Below are positions 16,705 through 25,264 of a stretch of DNA of 44,353 nucleotides, piece after piece (the first letter of the stretch is position 1; each line of letters begins with the position of its first letter). Source of the DNA: Pseudomonadota bacterium (lineage in GTDB: Bacteria > Pseudomonadota > Gammaproteobacteria > Xanthomonadales > Xanthomonadaceae); assembly GCA_963205415.1 (NCBI GenBank), contig CAUJJS010000024.1, positions 1 to 44,353 on the forward strand, in the 5' to 3' direction. Under the pieces are notes generated by a model that was not told where the DNA came from, searched no databases, and saw only the letters and a list, made by a program, of their open reading frames with translations. The position numbers and the translations under genes are program-made.

Positions 16705-17280
16705 TCAGGGGTGCGCTGAAGCGCTCGATGCTGCGTCGTCCGAGACCGCATCGTGGTGCAACACGGCCGGCGCCAGATGCGCTGCCAACTGCCCTTTCGG
16801 CAGGCGACCCAAAAGTCGCCATGAGCCATCGCCTGGACTCAGCTGAAGCAACCAGTCGTGATCCTGAGGCAATGCCATCGAAACACGCCAGCCACGCTCG
16901 CCAGGCGCCAATTGCACACTCAAGTCCTCGGCCGCACGCAGCGGGTGACGCAGATGCAAGCGCAGCGGCGCCGTGCGATCGAGCGGGCCGCTCACGGCCA
17001 ACACTTCCAGCGCACTGGAGGCTCGATCCACGCGCACGATGGCGGCCAGTCCTGCGGCAGCGGCGCGCTCATCTGGCCCAAGATCGGCCATCTGTGCTTG
17101 ACCGGTACGACGCACCTCATCGGCCACCGCATCGACCGGCCCATCTCGCAGCGAAACCCGCAGCAATTGCACGCTGCCAAGCACTGATGCCGCCACCAAG
17201 ACGATCATCAACCAGACGATGGGTTCACGCCACGGTGAGCCGCTTGGCTGAGACGCACTTTCACGCTTCATGGCTGACAT
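16705..17280 (-). CDS. ccoH: CcoH/FixH family cbb3 oxidase assembly protein
   Basis: This 191-aa protein has one N-terminal membrane helix (about 20-40, IVWLMIVLVAASVLGSVQLL) and a periplasmic domain that ends with repeated beta-type segments (WRVSMALPQDHDWLLQL, GSWRLLGRLPKG). It resembles FixH by length and position between ccoG and ccoI. CcoH is a stably bound assembly factor of cbb3 oxidase. The ATG at 17280 shares one base with the ccoG stop (TGATG); an ATG at 17271 is an alternative. Sequence similarity to the family is modest, so the call leans on context. Confidence 0.8.
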   Translation of the reverse strand: MSAMKRESASQPSGSPWREPIVWLMIVLVAASVLGSVQLLRVSLRDGPVDAVADEVRRTGQAQMADLGPDERAAAAGLAAIVRVDRASSALEVLAVSGPLDRTAPLRLHLRHPLRAAEDLSVQLAPGERGWRVSMALPQDHDWLLQLSPGDGSWRLLGRLPKGQLAAHLAPAVLHHDAVSDDAASSASAHP

Positions 17281-18830
17281 CAAAACGGTCCGAAGAAGGT
17301 TGAATCAACCACCGTGCGTTCCGCGCTGCCCTTGGGCGCGATCACAAACCGCACTGCGTGCTTGCCCTTCACCGTCGCCGGCGCATTCAAGGTCATGGCA
17401 TCGGCCTGCACGGCGCCGGCTGGAACCATCACTTCATGCGCACCACCACGCAACGTCAAACCGTCGATCTGCGACTCGACCGTGACCACATACACCTGCT
17501 CGCGCTCGGTCTTGTTGGCCAGCTTCAGGGTGTAGCCATTGTCCACACCATCGCTCACCACTTGATACAGCGCATTGCGATCACGCAGCACATCGGCGAT
17601 CAAATCACTGCGATGGCCCACGCCCCAGATCCAAGCACCGATCAGCACGGTGAGCAGCGCCGCATACACCAGGATGCGCGGGCGCAAGATGCGTGTAGGC
17701 TTACCGTCGATGGCATTTTGCGTGGTGTAGCGAATCAGCCCGCGTGGATAACCCACTTTGTCCATCACATCATCGCAGGCATCAATGCACAGGCCACAAG
17801 CGATGCATTCGTATTGCAGGCCGTTGCGGATGTCGATGCCCACCGGGCACACCTGCACGCACAAGGTGCAGTCGATGCAGTCTCCCAAGTCTTCGACTGC
17901 AAACTTGGGCAAGGGTGCGGCATCCTCACCCAGATCACCCAAGGCAATCGTGCCGCCAGCAGCGGCGCGATTGGCCGCCGCACTCGGATGTCGGCTGGCG
18001 CGAAAGACGTAGTCGTACGCTTTGTCCACACCGAGCAAGCCGCGCGCGCGTTCCAGCACCGAACCCAAGCCGCGCTTGCGCGCACCGCGAGGCTCGCCGC
18101 GCATTGGGTCGTAAGCAATGATCAGGGTGTCGCGGTCGAACATCGCGCTCTGGAAGCGCGCATAGGGACACATGTACTTGCACACTTGTTCGCGCAGAAT
18201 CCCGGCAAAGGCGTAGGTGGCGCCGCCGTAGAACAACACCCAGAAGGTTTCCCAACCATTCCAGTCGAACGGCCAGATGCGCAAGGCAAGGCCGGTGATC
18301 GGCGTGAAGTAGCCGACGAAGGTGAAGCCGGTCCACAGCGCAAACGACACCCAGAGCAGTTGCTTGATCGCCTTGCGGGCGATCTTGTTGCGCGTCCAGG
18401 GACCGGCATCGAGCTTCATGCGTTTGGCGCGATCGCCTTCAACCCAACGCTCGATCCACAGGAAGACCTCGGTCCAGACCGTTTGCGGGCAGGCATAGCC
18501 ACACCACAGCCTTCCGGCCAGCGCCGTGGTGAAAAACAAGGTCAAGGCCAGAATCATCAGCAGCATCGACAACAGGATGAAATCCTGCGGCCAAAAGGTC
18601 AGCCCGAAGACATGGAACTTGCGCGCCGGAAGGTCGAACAGCACCGCCTGCCGGCCGTCCCAGTTCAACCACGGGAACAGGTAGTACATGCCCAGCAGCC
18701 AATACACCGCCCACGTTCTCAGGCGATCGAAACGCCCCGACACGTCTTTGGGATAGACCTTGCGTTCCTTGACGTAGAAGCTCTCGTCGGCCTCGTCCAC
18801 CAACTCGATGTCAATCGACTTTTTCACCAC
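17280..18830 (-). CDS. ccoG: CcoG (RdxA/FixG), membrane ferredoxin-type Cu(II) reductase
   Basis: CcoG reduces Cu(II) to Cu(I) for cbb3 oxidase maturation. This 516-aa protein has about five membrane helices. An early Cys motif (WCGYACPQTVW, about 108-118) and a second (CKYMCPYARFQ) lie in the membrane part. Two ferredoxin-type clusters follow, CIDCTLCVQVCP and CIACGLCIDACD. A last helix and a C-terminal Ig-like domain (GLTLRGGAHEVMVPAG) complete the family layout. The start is GTG at 18830, preceded by a purine-rich AGGTGGG; a second GTG follows directly. It is cotranscribed with ccoNOQP2 and ccoHIS2. Cluster 1 has no ccoG, so this copy may serve both oxidases. Confidence 0.95.
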   Translation of the reverse strand: MVKKSIDIELVDEADESFYVKERKVYPKDVSGRFDRLRTWAVYWLLGMYYLFPWLNWDGRQAVLFDLPARKFHVFGLTFWPQDFILLSMLLMILALTLFFTTALAGRLWCGYACPQTVWTEVFLWIERWVEGDRAKRMKLDAGPWTRNKIARKAIKQLLWVSFALWTGFTFVGYFTPITGLALRIWPFDWNGWETFWVLFYGGATYAFAGILREQVCKYMCPYARFQSAMFDRDTLIIAYDPMRGEPRGARKRGLGSVLERARGLLGVDKAYDYVFRASRHPSAAANRAAAGGTIALGDLGEDAAPLPKFAVEDLGDCIDCTLCVQVCPVGIDIRNGLQYECIACGLCIDACDDVMDKVGYPRGLIRYTTQNAIDGKPTRILRPRILVYAALLTVLIGAWIWGVGHRSDLIADVLRDRNALYQVVSDGVDNGYTLKLANKTEREQVYVVTVESQIDGLTLRGGAHEVMVPAGAVQADAMTLNAPATVKGKHAVRFVIAPKGSAERTVVDSTFFGPF

Positions 18831-18845
18831 GAACCCACCTGCAAC

Positions 18846-19130
18846 TCAGCGCATCGGTCGATTGAATCGCCGACCGGGCCGCAACAACAACCACGTGAAG
18901 GCGCTGGCCGATGCCGTGGCCGACCAGAACGCCAGAAAACCGATCGTGTAGCCCATGCTGCGGCTCACATCCCAATGCGGGAAGGTGATGTGGCCCAGCT
19001 CAATGGGATCGACGAAGCTGAAGAACGCAGCATTGGCGACGCCTGCGGCAAAAAAGCTCGGCCACAAGATCGCACCCAACAGCCTAGGCGTCGCCCAAGG
19101 CGTGTTCTCGTGTTCGTCGATCATGTTCAT
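18846..19130 (-). CDS. Small two-helix membrane protein between ccoP2 and ccoG, function unknown
   Basis: This 94-aa protein has two predicted membrane helices (about 17-43, LLGAILWPSFFAAGVANAAFFSF, and about 60-82) joined by a short loop with DPIELGHITFPHWDVSR, and a basic C-terminus (RPGRRFNRPMR). Similar small proteins sit between ccoP and ccoG in other proteobacteria (from recall), but I know of no assigned function. Gaps to ccoP2 (14 bases) and ccoG (15) are short, so it belongs to the operon. A subunit or assembly factor of the cbb3 oxidase is the natural hypothesis. It is too large and has one helix too many to be CcoQ, which is separately present. Confidence 0.8.
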   Translation of the reverse strand: MNMIDEHENTPWATPRLLGAILWPSFFAAGVANAAFFSFVDPIELGHITFPHWDVSRSMGYTIGFLAFWSATASASAFTWLLLRPGRRFNRPMR

Positions 19131-19144
19131 GGCGACTTCGCCTC

Positions 19145-20059
19145 CTAATCCTCGACCTGATTGGACAGTGACCAGACGTAGGCCGCAGCCAAGCGCGAAC
19201 GGGTTTCACCCAGCAGAGCACGATGCGCCGGCATGCTGCCGTGCAAACCCTGACTCACCGCCTTGCGCAGGGCATCGGTGCTGTTGCCATACAGCCAGTA
19301 GTCGTCGGTCAGATCGGGCGCGCCAAGCATTTGATTACCCTTGCCATCGCCGCCGTGACAGGCCACGCATACACCTTCGTACAAAGGTTTGCCCTTGGCC
19401 GCCAGCACGTTGTTTTGCAGAGTCTTGGGGTTGGACAGCGTGCGCACATAGGCCACCACTTGATCCACTGCACCGGGGCCACCCATGCCGGTCAGCACCG
19501 TGCCCCACTCGGGCATGATGCCTTCGCGTCCATCGAGCACCGTTTCCAGAATGCGATCGGGCGAACCACCCCAATGCCAGATGGAATCGGTGAGGTTGGG
19601 ATAACCGATGGCACCTTGACCGGACGAGCCATGGCAAGCCGCGCAAACATTGGCGAAGATCGAGCGCCCCAGGCGCAGGGCATCAGGGTCACGAGCCAGC
19701 ACCGGCAAGTCCTTGCCGGAAAAGCGCGCAAAGGTCTGCTCAAGCTGTGCATCGGCCTCGGCCTTGGCGGTGTCGTGCTCGGCAGCCGAAGTCCAGCCAC
19801 TGTAGCCGGCATAACTCCCCAAGCCGCCGTACCAAGCGAAATAGGCCACGCCAAACACGAGCGAGATGTAGAAGCCGAGAATCCACCAACGCGGCATCGG
19901 CTTGTTGTATTCGGTGATGTCGCCATCCCAGTAATGGCTGGTGTCGTCCGGTTTGGGATCACCCGCCCGGCGTTTGGCCGTCCACCACAGCAACCACGTG
20001 GAGCCGCCAAGGTTGAGGATCACCAGCGCGATCACGTACCACGACCAAGCCGTACTCAT
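19145..20059 (-). CDS. ccoP: cbb3 cytochrome c oxidase subunit III CcoP, second copy
   Basis: This diheme membrane cytochrome c of 304 aa feeds electrons to CcoO/CcoN. Two N-terminal helices (about 7-27 and 58-78) are followed by two CxxCH heme sites, CAACHGSSGQG (about 137) and CVACHGGDGKG (about 232). Distal Met ligands are likely in GREGIMPEWG and LHGSMPAHR. The ATG at 20059 has a good upstream GGAGG and overlaps the ccoQ2 stop by three bases. Confidence 0.95.
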   Translation of the reverse strand: MSTAWSWYVIALVILNLGGSTWLLWWTAKRRAGDPKPDDTSHYWDGDITEYNKPMPRWWILGFYISLVFGVAYFAWYGGLGSYAGYSGWTSAAEHDTAKAEADAQLEQTFARFSGKDLPVLARDPDALRLGRSIFANVCAACHGSSGQGAIGYPNLTDSIWHWGGSPDRILETVLDGREGIMPEWGTVLTGMGGPGAVDQVVAYVRTLSNPKTLQNNVLAAKGKPLYEGVCVACHGGDGKGNQMLGAPDLTDDYWLYGNSTDALRKAVSQGLHGSMPAHRALLGETRSRLAAAYVWSLSNQVED

Positions 20060-20202
20060 GGCCGATCCTCCGTTTCGCCTTCCTCATCCAGCACCAAACG
20101 CGCGGCCCGATCAAACTCGGCTCGGCGCGAGGGCATCCACGCCCACGCCCAGATCGCCACGAACAGCAACAACATCAGCAAGGTCACGATTCCAGAGATC
20201 AT
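20056..20202 (-). CDS. ccoQ: cbb3 oxidase subunit IV CcoQ, second copy
   Basis: This short ORF encodes 48 aa: one membrane helix (GIVTLLMLLLFVAIWAWAW), then a charged tail (PSRRAEFDRAARLVLDEEGE). The sequence W-x-W-x(4)RR-x(2)F is typical of CcoQ/FixQ, which stabilises the cbb3 complex and CcoP binding. It starts three bases after ccoO2 and overlaps ccoP2 (ATGA-type junction). Confidence 0.9.
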   Translation of the reverse strand: MISGIVTLLMLLLFVAIWAWAWMPSRRAEFDRAARLVLDEEGETEDRP

Positions 20203-20205
20203 GGC

Positions 20206-20820
20206 TCAGTTTCCTTTTGGCGCGTAGCGACCGAGGCCCTGCAGATAGGCCACCATCGCATCGAGTTCGCTCTTGCCCGCCACTGCAGCGGCCGAAGCCT
20301 GGATTTCCTCATCGCTGTAGGGATCACCCAAACGTTGCAGCGCCTTCATGCGGCGCGTGACGGATGCGCCATCGACGGCATTCTCGGCCAGCCACGGGAA
20401 ACCCGGCATGTTGGACTCGGGCACCACCGCACGCGGATCGATCATGTGCACCCGATGCCAATCGTCCGAGTAACGCCCGCCCACGCGCGCCAGATCCGGC
20501 CCGGTGCGCTTGGAACCCCACTGGAACGGCCGGTCGTACACCGATTCACCCGCCAGCGAATAATGCCCATAGCGCTCGGTTTCAAAACGCAAGGTGCGCA
20601 CCATTTGCGAGTGGCAGTTGTAACACCCCTCGCGCACATACACATCGCGCCCGGCCAGTTCCAGCGCGGGATAGGGCTTGACGCCCGGCGCCGGTTGAAT
20701 GGCTTCGGCCTGAAACATCAAGGGCACGATTTCCGCCAAGCCTCCGAGCGAAACTGCCACCGCCACCAACACCGCCAGCAGGCCGATGTTTTTTTCAATT
20801 TTTGCGTGTCCGCTATCCAT
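20206..20820 (-). CDS. ccoO: cbb3 cytochrome c oxidase subunit II CcoO, second copy
   Basis: This membrane-anchored monoheme cytochrome c of 204 aa has one N-terminal helix (about 12-36) and a single heme site, [13 protein letters not shown] (about 64-76). The conserved [18 protein letters not shown] stretch and NMPGFPWL, whose Met is the likely distal ligand, follow. I chose the ATG at 20820 because GAGGAG lies six bases before it; an ATG at 20844 overlaps ccoN2. It passes electrons from CcoP to the CcoN heme b. Confidence 0.94.
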   Translation of the reverse strand: MDSGHAKIEKNIGLLAVLVAVAVSLGGLAEIVPLMFQAEAIQPAPGVKPYPALELAGRDVYVREGCYNCHSQMVRTLRFETERYGHYSLAGESVYDRPFQWGSKRTGPDLARVGGRYSDDWHRVHMIDPRAVVPESNMPGFPWLAENAVDGASVTRRMKALQRLGDPYSDEEIQASAAAVAGKSELDAMVAYLQGLGRYAPKGN

Positions 20821-20830
20821 GATCGGCTCC

Positions 20831-22276
20831 TCAGGCTCGCGCATCGGCTGTGGCCGGCATCATCACCGGCTGGCTGGCGAGACCTTGGGCCTGCTGCCAG
20901 GTGCGCCAGACGTTCCAAGCCATCATCAGCATGCCCGTCAGCACCATCAGCCCACCGAGCAGGCGACCCAAGTAATAGGGATAAGTCGCCACCAAGGATT
21001 CAACAAAACTGTAGGTGAGCGTGCCGTCGGTATTGGTGGCGCGCCACATCAGGCCTTGGGTGACACCGGCAATCCACATCGAAACGGCATAGAACACCAC
21101 GCCGATGGTATGCAGCCAGAAATGCGCATCGATGAGCTTGATCGAGTACATCTGCGACAGGCCCAGAAGACGCGGATACAACGCATAGAGCGAGCCGATC
21201 GAGATCATCGCCACCCAGCCCAGGGTGCCAGCGTGCACGTGGCCTACGGTCCAGTCGGTGTAATGGCTAAGCGAGTTGACCGTCTTGATCGAGAGCATCG
21301 GGCCTTCGAAGGTGGCGATCATGTAGAAACTCAAGGAAACGATCAGGAACTTCAGGATCGGATCGGTGCGCAACTTGTGCCACACGCCTGACAGGGTCAG
21401 GATGCCGTTGATCGCCCCGCCCCAACTGGGTGCCAGCAGGATCACCGAAAACACCATGCCCAGCGACTGCGCCCAATCCGGCAGCGCGGTGTAGTGCAGA
21501 TGGTGCGGGCCGGCCCACATGTAGATCGAGATCAAGGCCCAGAAGTGCACGATCGAAAGTCGATAGGAGTACACCGGTCTGCCGGCTTGCTTGGGCACGA
21601 AGTAATACATCATCGCCAGATAGCCCACGGTGAGCAGGAAGGCGACACCGTTGTGGCCGTACCACCACTGCGCCATCGCATCGACCGCGCCCGAATAGAC
21701 GGAATAGGACTTCCACAGCTCGGCCGGCATCACGATATTGTTGACGATATGCAAGAGCGCCACCGCGATCACATAGGCTCCGAAGAACCAGTTGGCGACG
21801 TAGATGTGCTTGACCCGGCGCTTGACGATGGTGCCGAAGAACAACCAGCCGTATGCCACCCAGACCACCGCGATCAGCAGATCCAGCGGCCACTCAAGTT
21901 CGGCATATTCCTTGCTCTGGGTGATGCCCAGCGGCAAGGTGATGACCGCGCCCAGCATTGACGCCTGCCAGCCCCAGAATACGAAGCTCGCCAGTTTGTC
22001 CGAGATCAGTCGCACATGGCAGGTGCGCTGCACCACGTACAAGGACGTGGCGAACAATACCGATCCACCGAAGGCGAAAATCATGCCGTTGGTGTGCAGC
22101 GGACGCAGTCGGCTGTAAGTGAGCCAAGGAAGGTCGAAATTGAGCGCCGGCCAGTACAACTGGGCCGACAACCACACTCCAACCGCCATGCCGATGATGC
22201 CCCAAACCACGGTCGCCACCGCGAACTGGTGCACCACCTTGGTGTTGTAGGTTTCCTGCAACGTTGCCGAAGACAT
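20831..22276 (-). CDS. ccoN: cbb3 cytochrome c oxidase subunit I CcoN, second copy (FNR-type promoter)
   Basis: This is the catalytic heme b / heme b3-CuB subunit, 481 aa with about twelve membrane helices. Conserved histidine motifs are seen: [38 protein letters not shown] and [18 protein letters not shown], which together supply the heme and CuB ligands. The ATG at 22276 follows GAGGTGG; an upstream in-frame ATG at 22354 lies beyond the FNR box and is rejected. It has an FNR box and an inverted repeat over its ribosome binding site, so it is probably induced at low oxygen. Cluster 2 also carries ccoG and ccoH. Confidence 0.96.
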   Translation of the reverse strand: MSSATLQETYNTKVVHQFAVATVVWGIIGMAVGVWLSAQLYWPALNFDLPWLTYSRLRPLHTNGMIFAFGGSVLFATSLYVVQRTCHVRLISDKLASFVFWGWQASMLGAVITLPLGITQSKEYAELEWPLDLLIAVVWVAYGWLFFGTIVKRRVKHIYVANWFFGAYVIAVALLHIVNNIVMPAELWKSYSVYSGAVDAMAQWWYGHNGVAFLLTVGYLAMMYYFVPKQAGRPVYSYRLSIVHFWALISIYMWAGPHHLHYTALPDWAQSLGMVFSVILLAPSWGGAINGILTLSGVWHKLRTDPILKFLIVSLSFYMIATFEGPMLSIKTVNSLSHYTDWTVGHVHAGTLGWVAMISIGSLYALYPRLLGLSQMYSIKLIDAHFWLHTIGVVFYAVSMWIAGVTQGLMWRATNTDGTLTYSFVESLVATYPYYLGRLLGGLMVLTGMLMMAWNVWRTWQQAQGLASQPVMMPATADARA

Positions 22277-22282
22277 GAGCCA

Positions 22283-22301
22283 CCTCGATGGATAATCGAG
22301 G
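22283..22301 (-). promoter_or_regulatory. Perfect inverted repeat covering the ccoN2 ribosome binding site
   Basis: On the minus strand CCTCGAT-TATCC-ATCGAGG is a perfect 7-bp stem with a 5-base loop. The 3' arm contains the GAGG of the ccoN2 Shine-Dalgarno sequence, six bases before the ATG. An RNA starting upstream of 22301 would hide the ribosome binding site. The start predicted from the FNR box (about 22296) would cut off most of the 5' arm. Confidence 0.55.
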
Positions 22302-22330
22302 ATAGCGTGCCATATTCCCGATGCCGGCAT

Positions 22331-22344
22331 TTGATTGCGGTCAA
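22331..22344 (-). promoter_or_regulatory. FNR/ANR binding box upstream of ccoN2
   Basis: On the plus strand the site is TTGAT-TGCG-GTCAA, on the minus strand TTGAC-CGCA-ATCAA: nine of the ten conserved positions of TTGAT-N4-ATCAA. Its centre is about 61 bases before the ccoN2 ATG. A class II FNR promoter centred at -41.5 would start near 22296, with CGCTAT (22307-22302) close to the expected -10 position. The likely activator is the FNR-like protein encoded at 5745-6512. Confidence 0.8.
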
Positions 22345-22380
22345 ATCGTGTCAATTGAAACTAATTGGTCGATCGCGCTT

Positions 22381-22575
22381 TCATTTGGCGAGGCTGGCGT
22401 CGGGCTCACGCAGCGGTTCTTGCGGGGCGTGTACCGGCTCGTCGTCGGTGACTGGCAACAACGCAGGTGAATCCATGTCATCAAATTGGTCGTGATTGAC
22501 GGCCCAGAAGAAGGCGGCAATGGCGCCGGCCACAAATAGCAGCGACAGCGGAATCATGATCAGCAAGACCGTCAT
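22381..22575 (-). CDS. ccoS: cbb3 oxidase maturation protein CcoS, first copy
   Basis: This is a 64-aa inner-membrane protein with one N-terminal helix (VLLIMIPLSLLFVAGAIAAFF), then the CcoS signature WAVNHDQFDDMDSPALLP. It overlaps ccoI1 by four bases and is the last gene of cluster 1. The ccoN2 promoter region begins right after its stop. Confidence 0.92.
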   Translation of the reverse strand: MTVLLIMIPLSLLFVAGAIAAFFWAVNHDQFDDMDSPALLPVTDDEPVHAPQEPLREPDASLAK

Positions 22576-25034
22576 GTTCGTGCTCTGGCCAATTGCCGTG
22601 CCGGCTCGGCGTGCGCGTCCGCAAGCCCGCGCATCGAATCATCTTGACCGATTCTCAACGCATTGAGCACCACGAACAAGGAACTTGCCGACATGCCCAG
22701 CGCCGCCAACCACGGCGGCACGAAACCCAGCGCTGCCAACGGCATCGCGGCCAGGTTGTAGACCAAGGCCCAACGCTGGTTCTGGCGCAGGATGTGGCGG
22801 GTTTGCCGTGCAATCGCGCGCGCCTGCACCAAGGCCATCAAGCGGCCCGAACACAGCACCACGTCCGCATGCGCTTGTGCCAGTTCGGTACCCGAAGACA
22901 GCGCCACCGACACATCGGCACCGGCCAGCACCGGCGCATCGTTGCTGCCATCGCCTACCGCCAGAACGCGATGCCCGGACGCTTGCAAGGCGTGGATTCG
23001 TGAAAGCTTGTCGGCCGGCAACTGGCGCGCGTGCCACTGCGCGATGCCAAGCGCTTCAGCCACCCTCGCCACCCGCCCTGGCGCATCGCCACTGATGAGG
23101 TGCGGCTCGACACCTTCGTCAGCCAATACCTGCACGGTGCGACATGCATCCCCACGCAACGCCTCATCGAGGCGAAAGCCGACCAGCACCTGCCCAGCCT
23201 CGGCCAGTACCGTTGATTCGTCCTCCTGTGACGACGCGGCAGCTTCACCCAGCGCGAACTCGGGCCGACCCAGACGCAGGCTGCGCCCTTCGACGATGGC
23301 TTCCAAACCGGAACCCGGAATGGAGCGTACCGCACTCGCCATCGGGGCGACGATGCCGACCTCGTCGGCCGCCTGCACGATTGCGGTGGAAATCGGGTGG
23401 CGGCTGCTGCGCGCCAGCGCCAACGCCAGGCGCAAGGCCTCATCGGCGTCGATGTGCGCATCGGTGATGCCCTGCGCCATATCCAGCTTGGGTTCGGTCA
23501 GGGTGCCGGTTTTATCGAACACCGCCACATCAACTTCCGCCAACACCTCCAGTGCATCCGGCTTCACCACCAGCACGCCGTGGCGCGCCAACACGCCCAG
23601 CGCCCGCGTGATGGCGGCGGGTACGGCCAACGCGAATGCGCACGGGCACGACACCACCAACACGGCGAGGGTGGCAGTGAGGGCGCGCGAAGGATCGATC
23701 CACATCCAGCCGATGGCAGTGATCGCGGTCAGGCTCAGAACCCGCACCACGAAATGCGTGGTGGCACGCTCGCCCGCCTTCGCCAAGCGCGGACGCTCGG
23801 TTTGTGCGCGACTGGCCAAGGTGGCCATCTGCGCCAGAAATGTATCGGCACCGGCACAGCTCACACGCAGTTCCAGTGCTCCATCAAGCACCACGCTGCC
23901 GGCCACCAAGGCGTCGCCGGGCTGCTTTTTCAGTGGCAGGGATTCACCACTCAGCAAGGCCTCATCGAGGGTCGCCCTGTGATTCAACAGCACGCCATCG
24001 GCCGGCACGTGCCCGCCTTCAGCCACCAGCACGACATCACCTGCGCGCAGTTCGATCGTCGCCACGCGCTGCAAGGAGCCATCCGGTAAACGGCGATCGG
24101 CAAAGGCCGGAGCCAGACGCGCCAGCGCATCGGAGCTATCGGCCGAACGATGGCGCGCACGCATTTCCAGATAGCGACCGATCAAGAGGAAAAACACGAA
24201 CATGCTGACCGACTCGAAGTAGACCTCGGCGCCACCCAGCAGCATCTCGATCAGACTGGCGAGATAAATGAGCGCAATGGCCAGTGCCACCGGCACATCC
24301 ATGCCGAGCCGACCGGCTGCCAGCGAACGTCGCGCCCCGGCAAAGAAGGCTTGCGCTGAATACAACACGACGGGCGTGGCGACGAGGAAACCAAACCAAC
24401 GGAAGAGATCGCGCGTGGCGGTGCCCATGTCCTCAAACGCGCCCAGCCACAGCGCCATGCCGAACATCATCGCCTGCATCATGCCGAAACCAGCCACCAG
24501 CAAGCGTTTGAGCGCATCGCGTGATTCCGTGCGGCGAACATCATCCAGCGCGGCTGCATCCAGCGGCAAGGGCCGATAGCCCGCACGCGAAAGCACATCG
24601 AGCATGCGCGACAAAGGCACTCGCGTCGGGTCGAAGATCACCCGCGCACGCCGACTGACCGCATTCACGGTCACCTGCTCGATCCCGTGCAACTGCATCA
24701 AAGCGCGTTCGATCAACCACACACAACCAGCGCAACGCACACCATCAACGAGCAGGCAGACTTCGCTGCGTTGCGGCGTCAGTTCGCGCACCACATGCCG
24801 AGCCAGTTCGTGCTGTTGCCAAACGCCGTGATCAGTGGCCAGTTCAGTGGGACGTTCCGCCTCGCGACTCCGCAAGCGGTAGTAGTCGGACAGTCCCAAT
24901 TCAGCGATCCATTGCGCGGCGGCGCGGCACCCTGTGCAGCACACCGGCTGCTGACGACCACCGATGCTGGCCGTCAGTCGTTCGCCCGCCGGCAAGGGCT
25001 CGCCGCAATGCGCGCAGCACTCGGGCCGGCTCAT
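22572..25034 (-). CDS. ccoI: Copper-transporting P1B-type ATPase CcoI, first copy
   Basis: This 820-aa copper pump has the same architecture as the copy at 14307. It has an N-terminal Cys-rich region (CCAHCGEPL, CCTGC), a heavy-metal domain with GVRCAGCVW, membrane helices with the CPC site (SCPCAFALAVP), the phosphorylation motif DKTGTLTEPK and the hinge GDGSNDAPVLAGADVS. The hinge has Ser where the other copy has Leu. Amino-acid divergence from the second copy is large, so the two clusters are old paralogues or separately acquired. It overlaps the 77-aa gene by four bases and ccoS1 by four. Confidence 0.93.
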   Translation of the reverse strand: MSRPECCAHCGEPLPAGERLTASIGGRQQPVCCTGCRAAAQWIAELGLSDYYRLRSREAERPTELATDHGVWQQHELARHVVRELTPQRSEVCLLVDGVRCAGCVWLIERALMQLHGIEQVTVNAVSRRARVIFDPTRVPLSRMLDVLSRAGYRPLPLDAAALDDVRRTESRDALKRLLVAGFGMMQAMMFGMALWLGAFEDMGTATRDLFRWFGFLVATPVVLYSAQAFFAGARRSLAAGRLGMDVPVALAIALIYLASLIEMLLGGAEVYFESVSMFVFFLLIGRYLEMRARHRSADSSDALARLAPAFADRRLPDGSLQRVATIELRAGDVVLVAEGGHVPADGVLLNHRATLDEALLSGESLPLKKQPGDALVAGSVVLDGALELRVSCAGADTFLAQMATLASRAQTERPRLAKAGERATTHFVVRVLSLTAITAIGWMWIDPSRALTATLAVLVVSCPCAFALAVPAAITRALGVLARHGVLVVKPDALEVLAEVDVAVFDKTGTLTEPKLDMAQGITDAHIDADEALRLALALARSSRHPISTAIVQAADEVGIVAPMASAVRSIPGSGLEAIVEGRSLRLGRPEFALGEAAASSQEDESTVLAEAGQVLVGFRLDEALRGDACRTVQVLADEGVEPHLISGDAPGRVARVAEALGIAQWHARQLPADKLSRIHALQASGHRVLAVGDGSNDAPVLAGADVSVALSSGTELAQAHADVVLCSGRLMALVQARAIARQTRHILRQNQRWALVYNLAAMPLAALGFVPPWLAALGMSASSLFVVLNALRIGQDDSMRGLADAHAEPARQLARART

Positions 25035-25264
25035 GGCTGCACGTCCTCGGCAACAGGACGCGCGGGCAAGGCCGGCACCTTGAAGGCCGGCGCGTGTGCG
25101 GGATCAAGCACCGAGTCATCTTGCACCTGAAAACTCAGCACGATCAGGTGCACGGCCGATGCCACGACCAGCACCAGCAGGGCGATCACGAACCAAACAA
25201 ACGGCACGCGATACCAGGGCGGCGGCGAATCAGGGCGCGGTGGCCTTGGTGTCGTGGTTGACAT
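25031..25264 (-). CDS. Short one-helix membrane protein in the ccoH position of cluster 1
   Basis: This 77-aa protein has a Pro-rich N-terminus (RPPRPDSPPPWYRVP), one membrane helix (about 20-42, FVWFVIALLVLVVASAVHLIVLSF) and a short periplasmic tail. It sits where ccoH/fixH normally lies, between ccoP1 and ccoI1, overlapping ccoP1 by 35 bases and ccoI1 by four. It has the helix of a CcoH but lacks its periplasmic domain (CcoH in cluster 2 is 191 aa). It may be a reduced CcoH or an unrelated small subunit. ATG 25264 is the first ATG; a TTG lies two codons earlier. Confidence 0.75.
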   Translation of the reverse strand: MSTTTPRPPRPDSPPPWYRVPFVWFVIALLVLVVASAVHLIVLSFQVQDDSVLDPAHAPAFKVPALPARPVAEDVQP

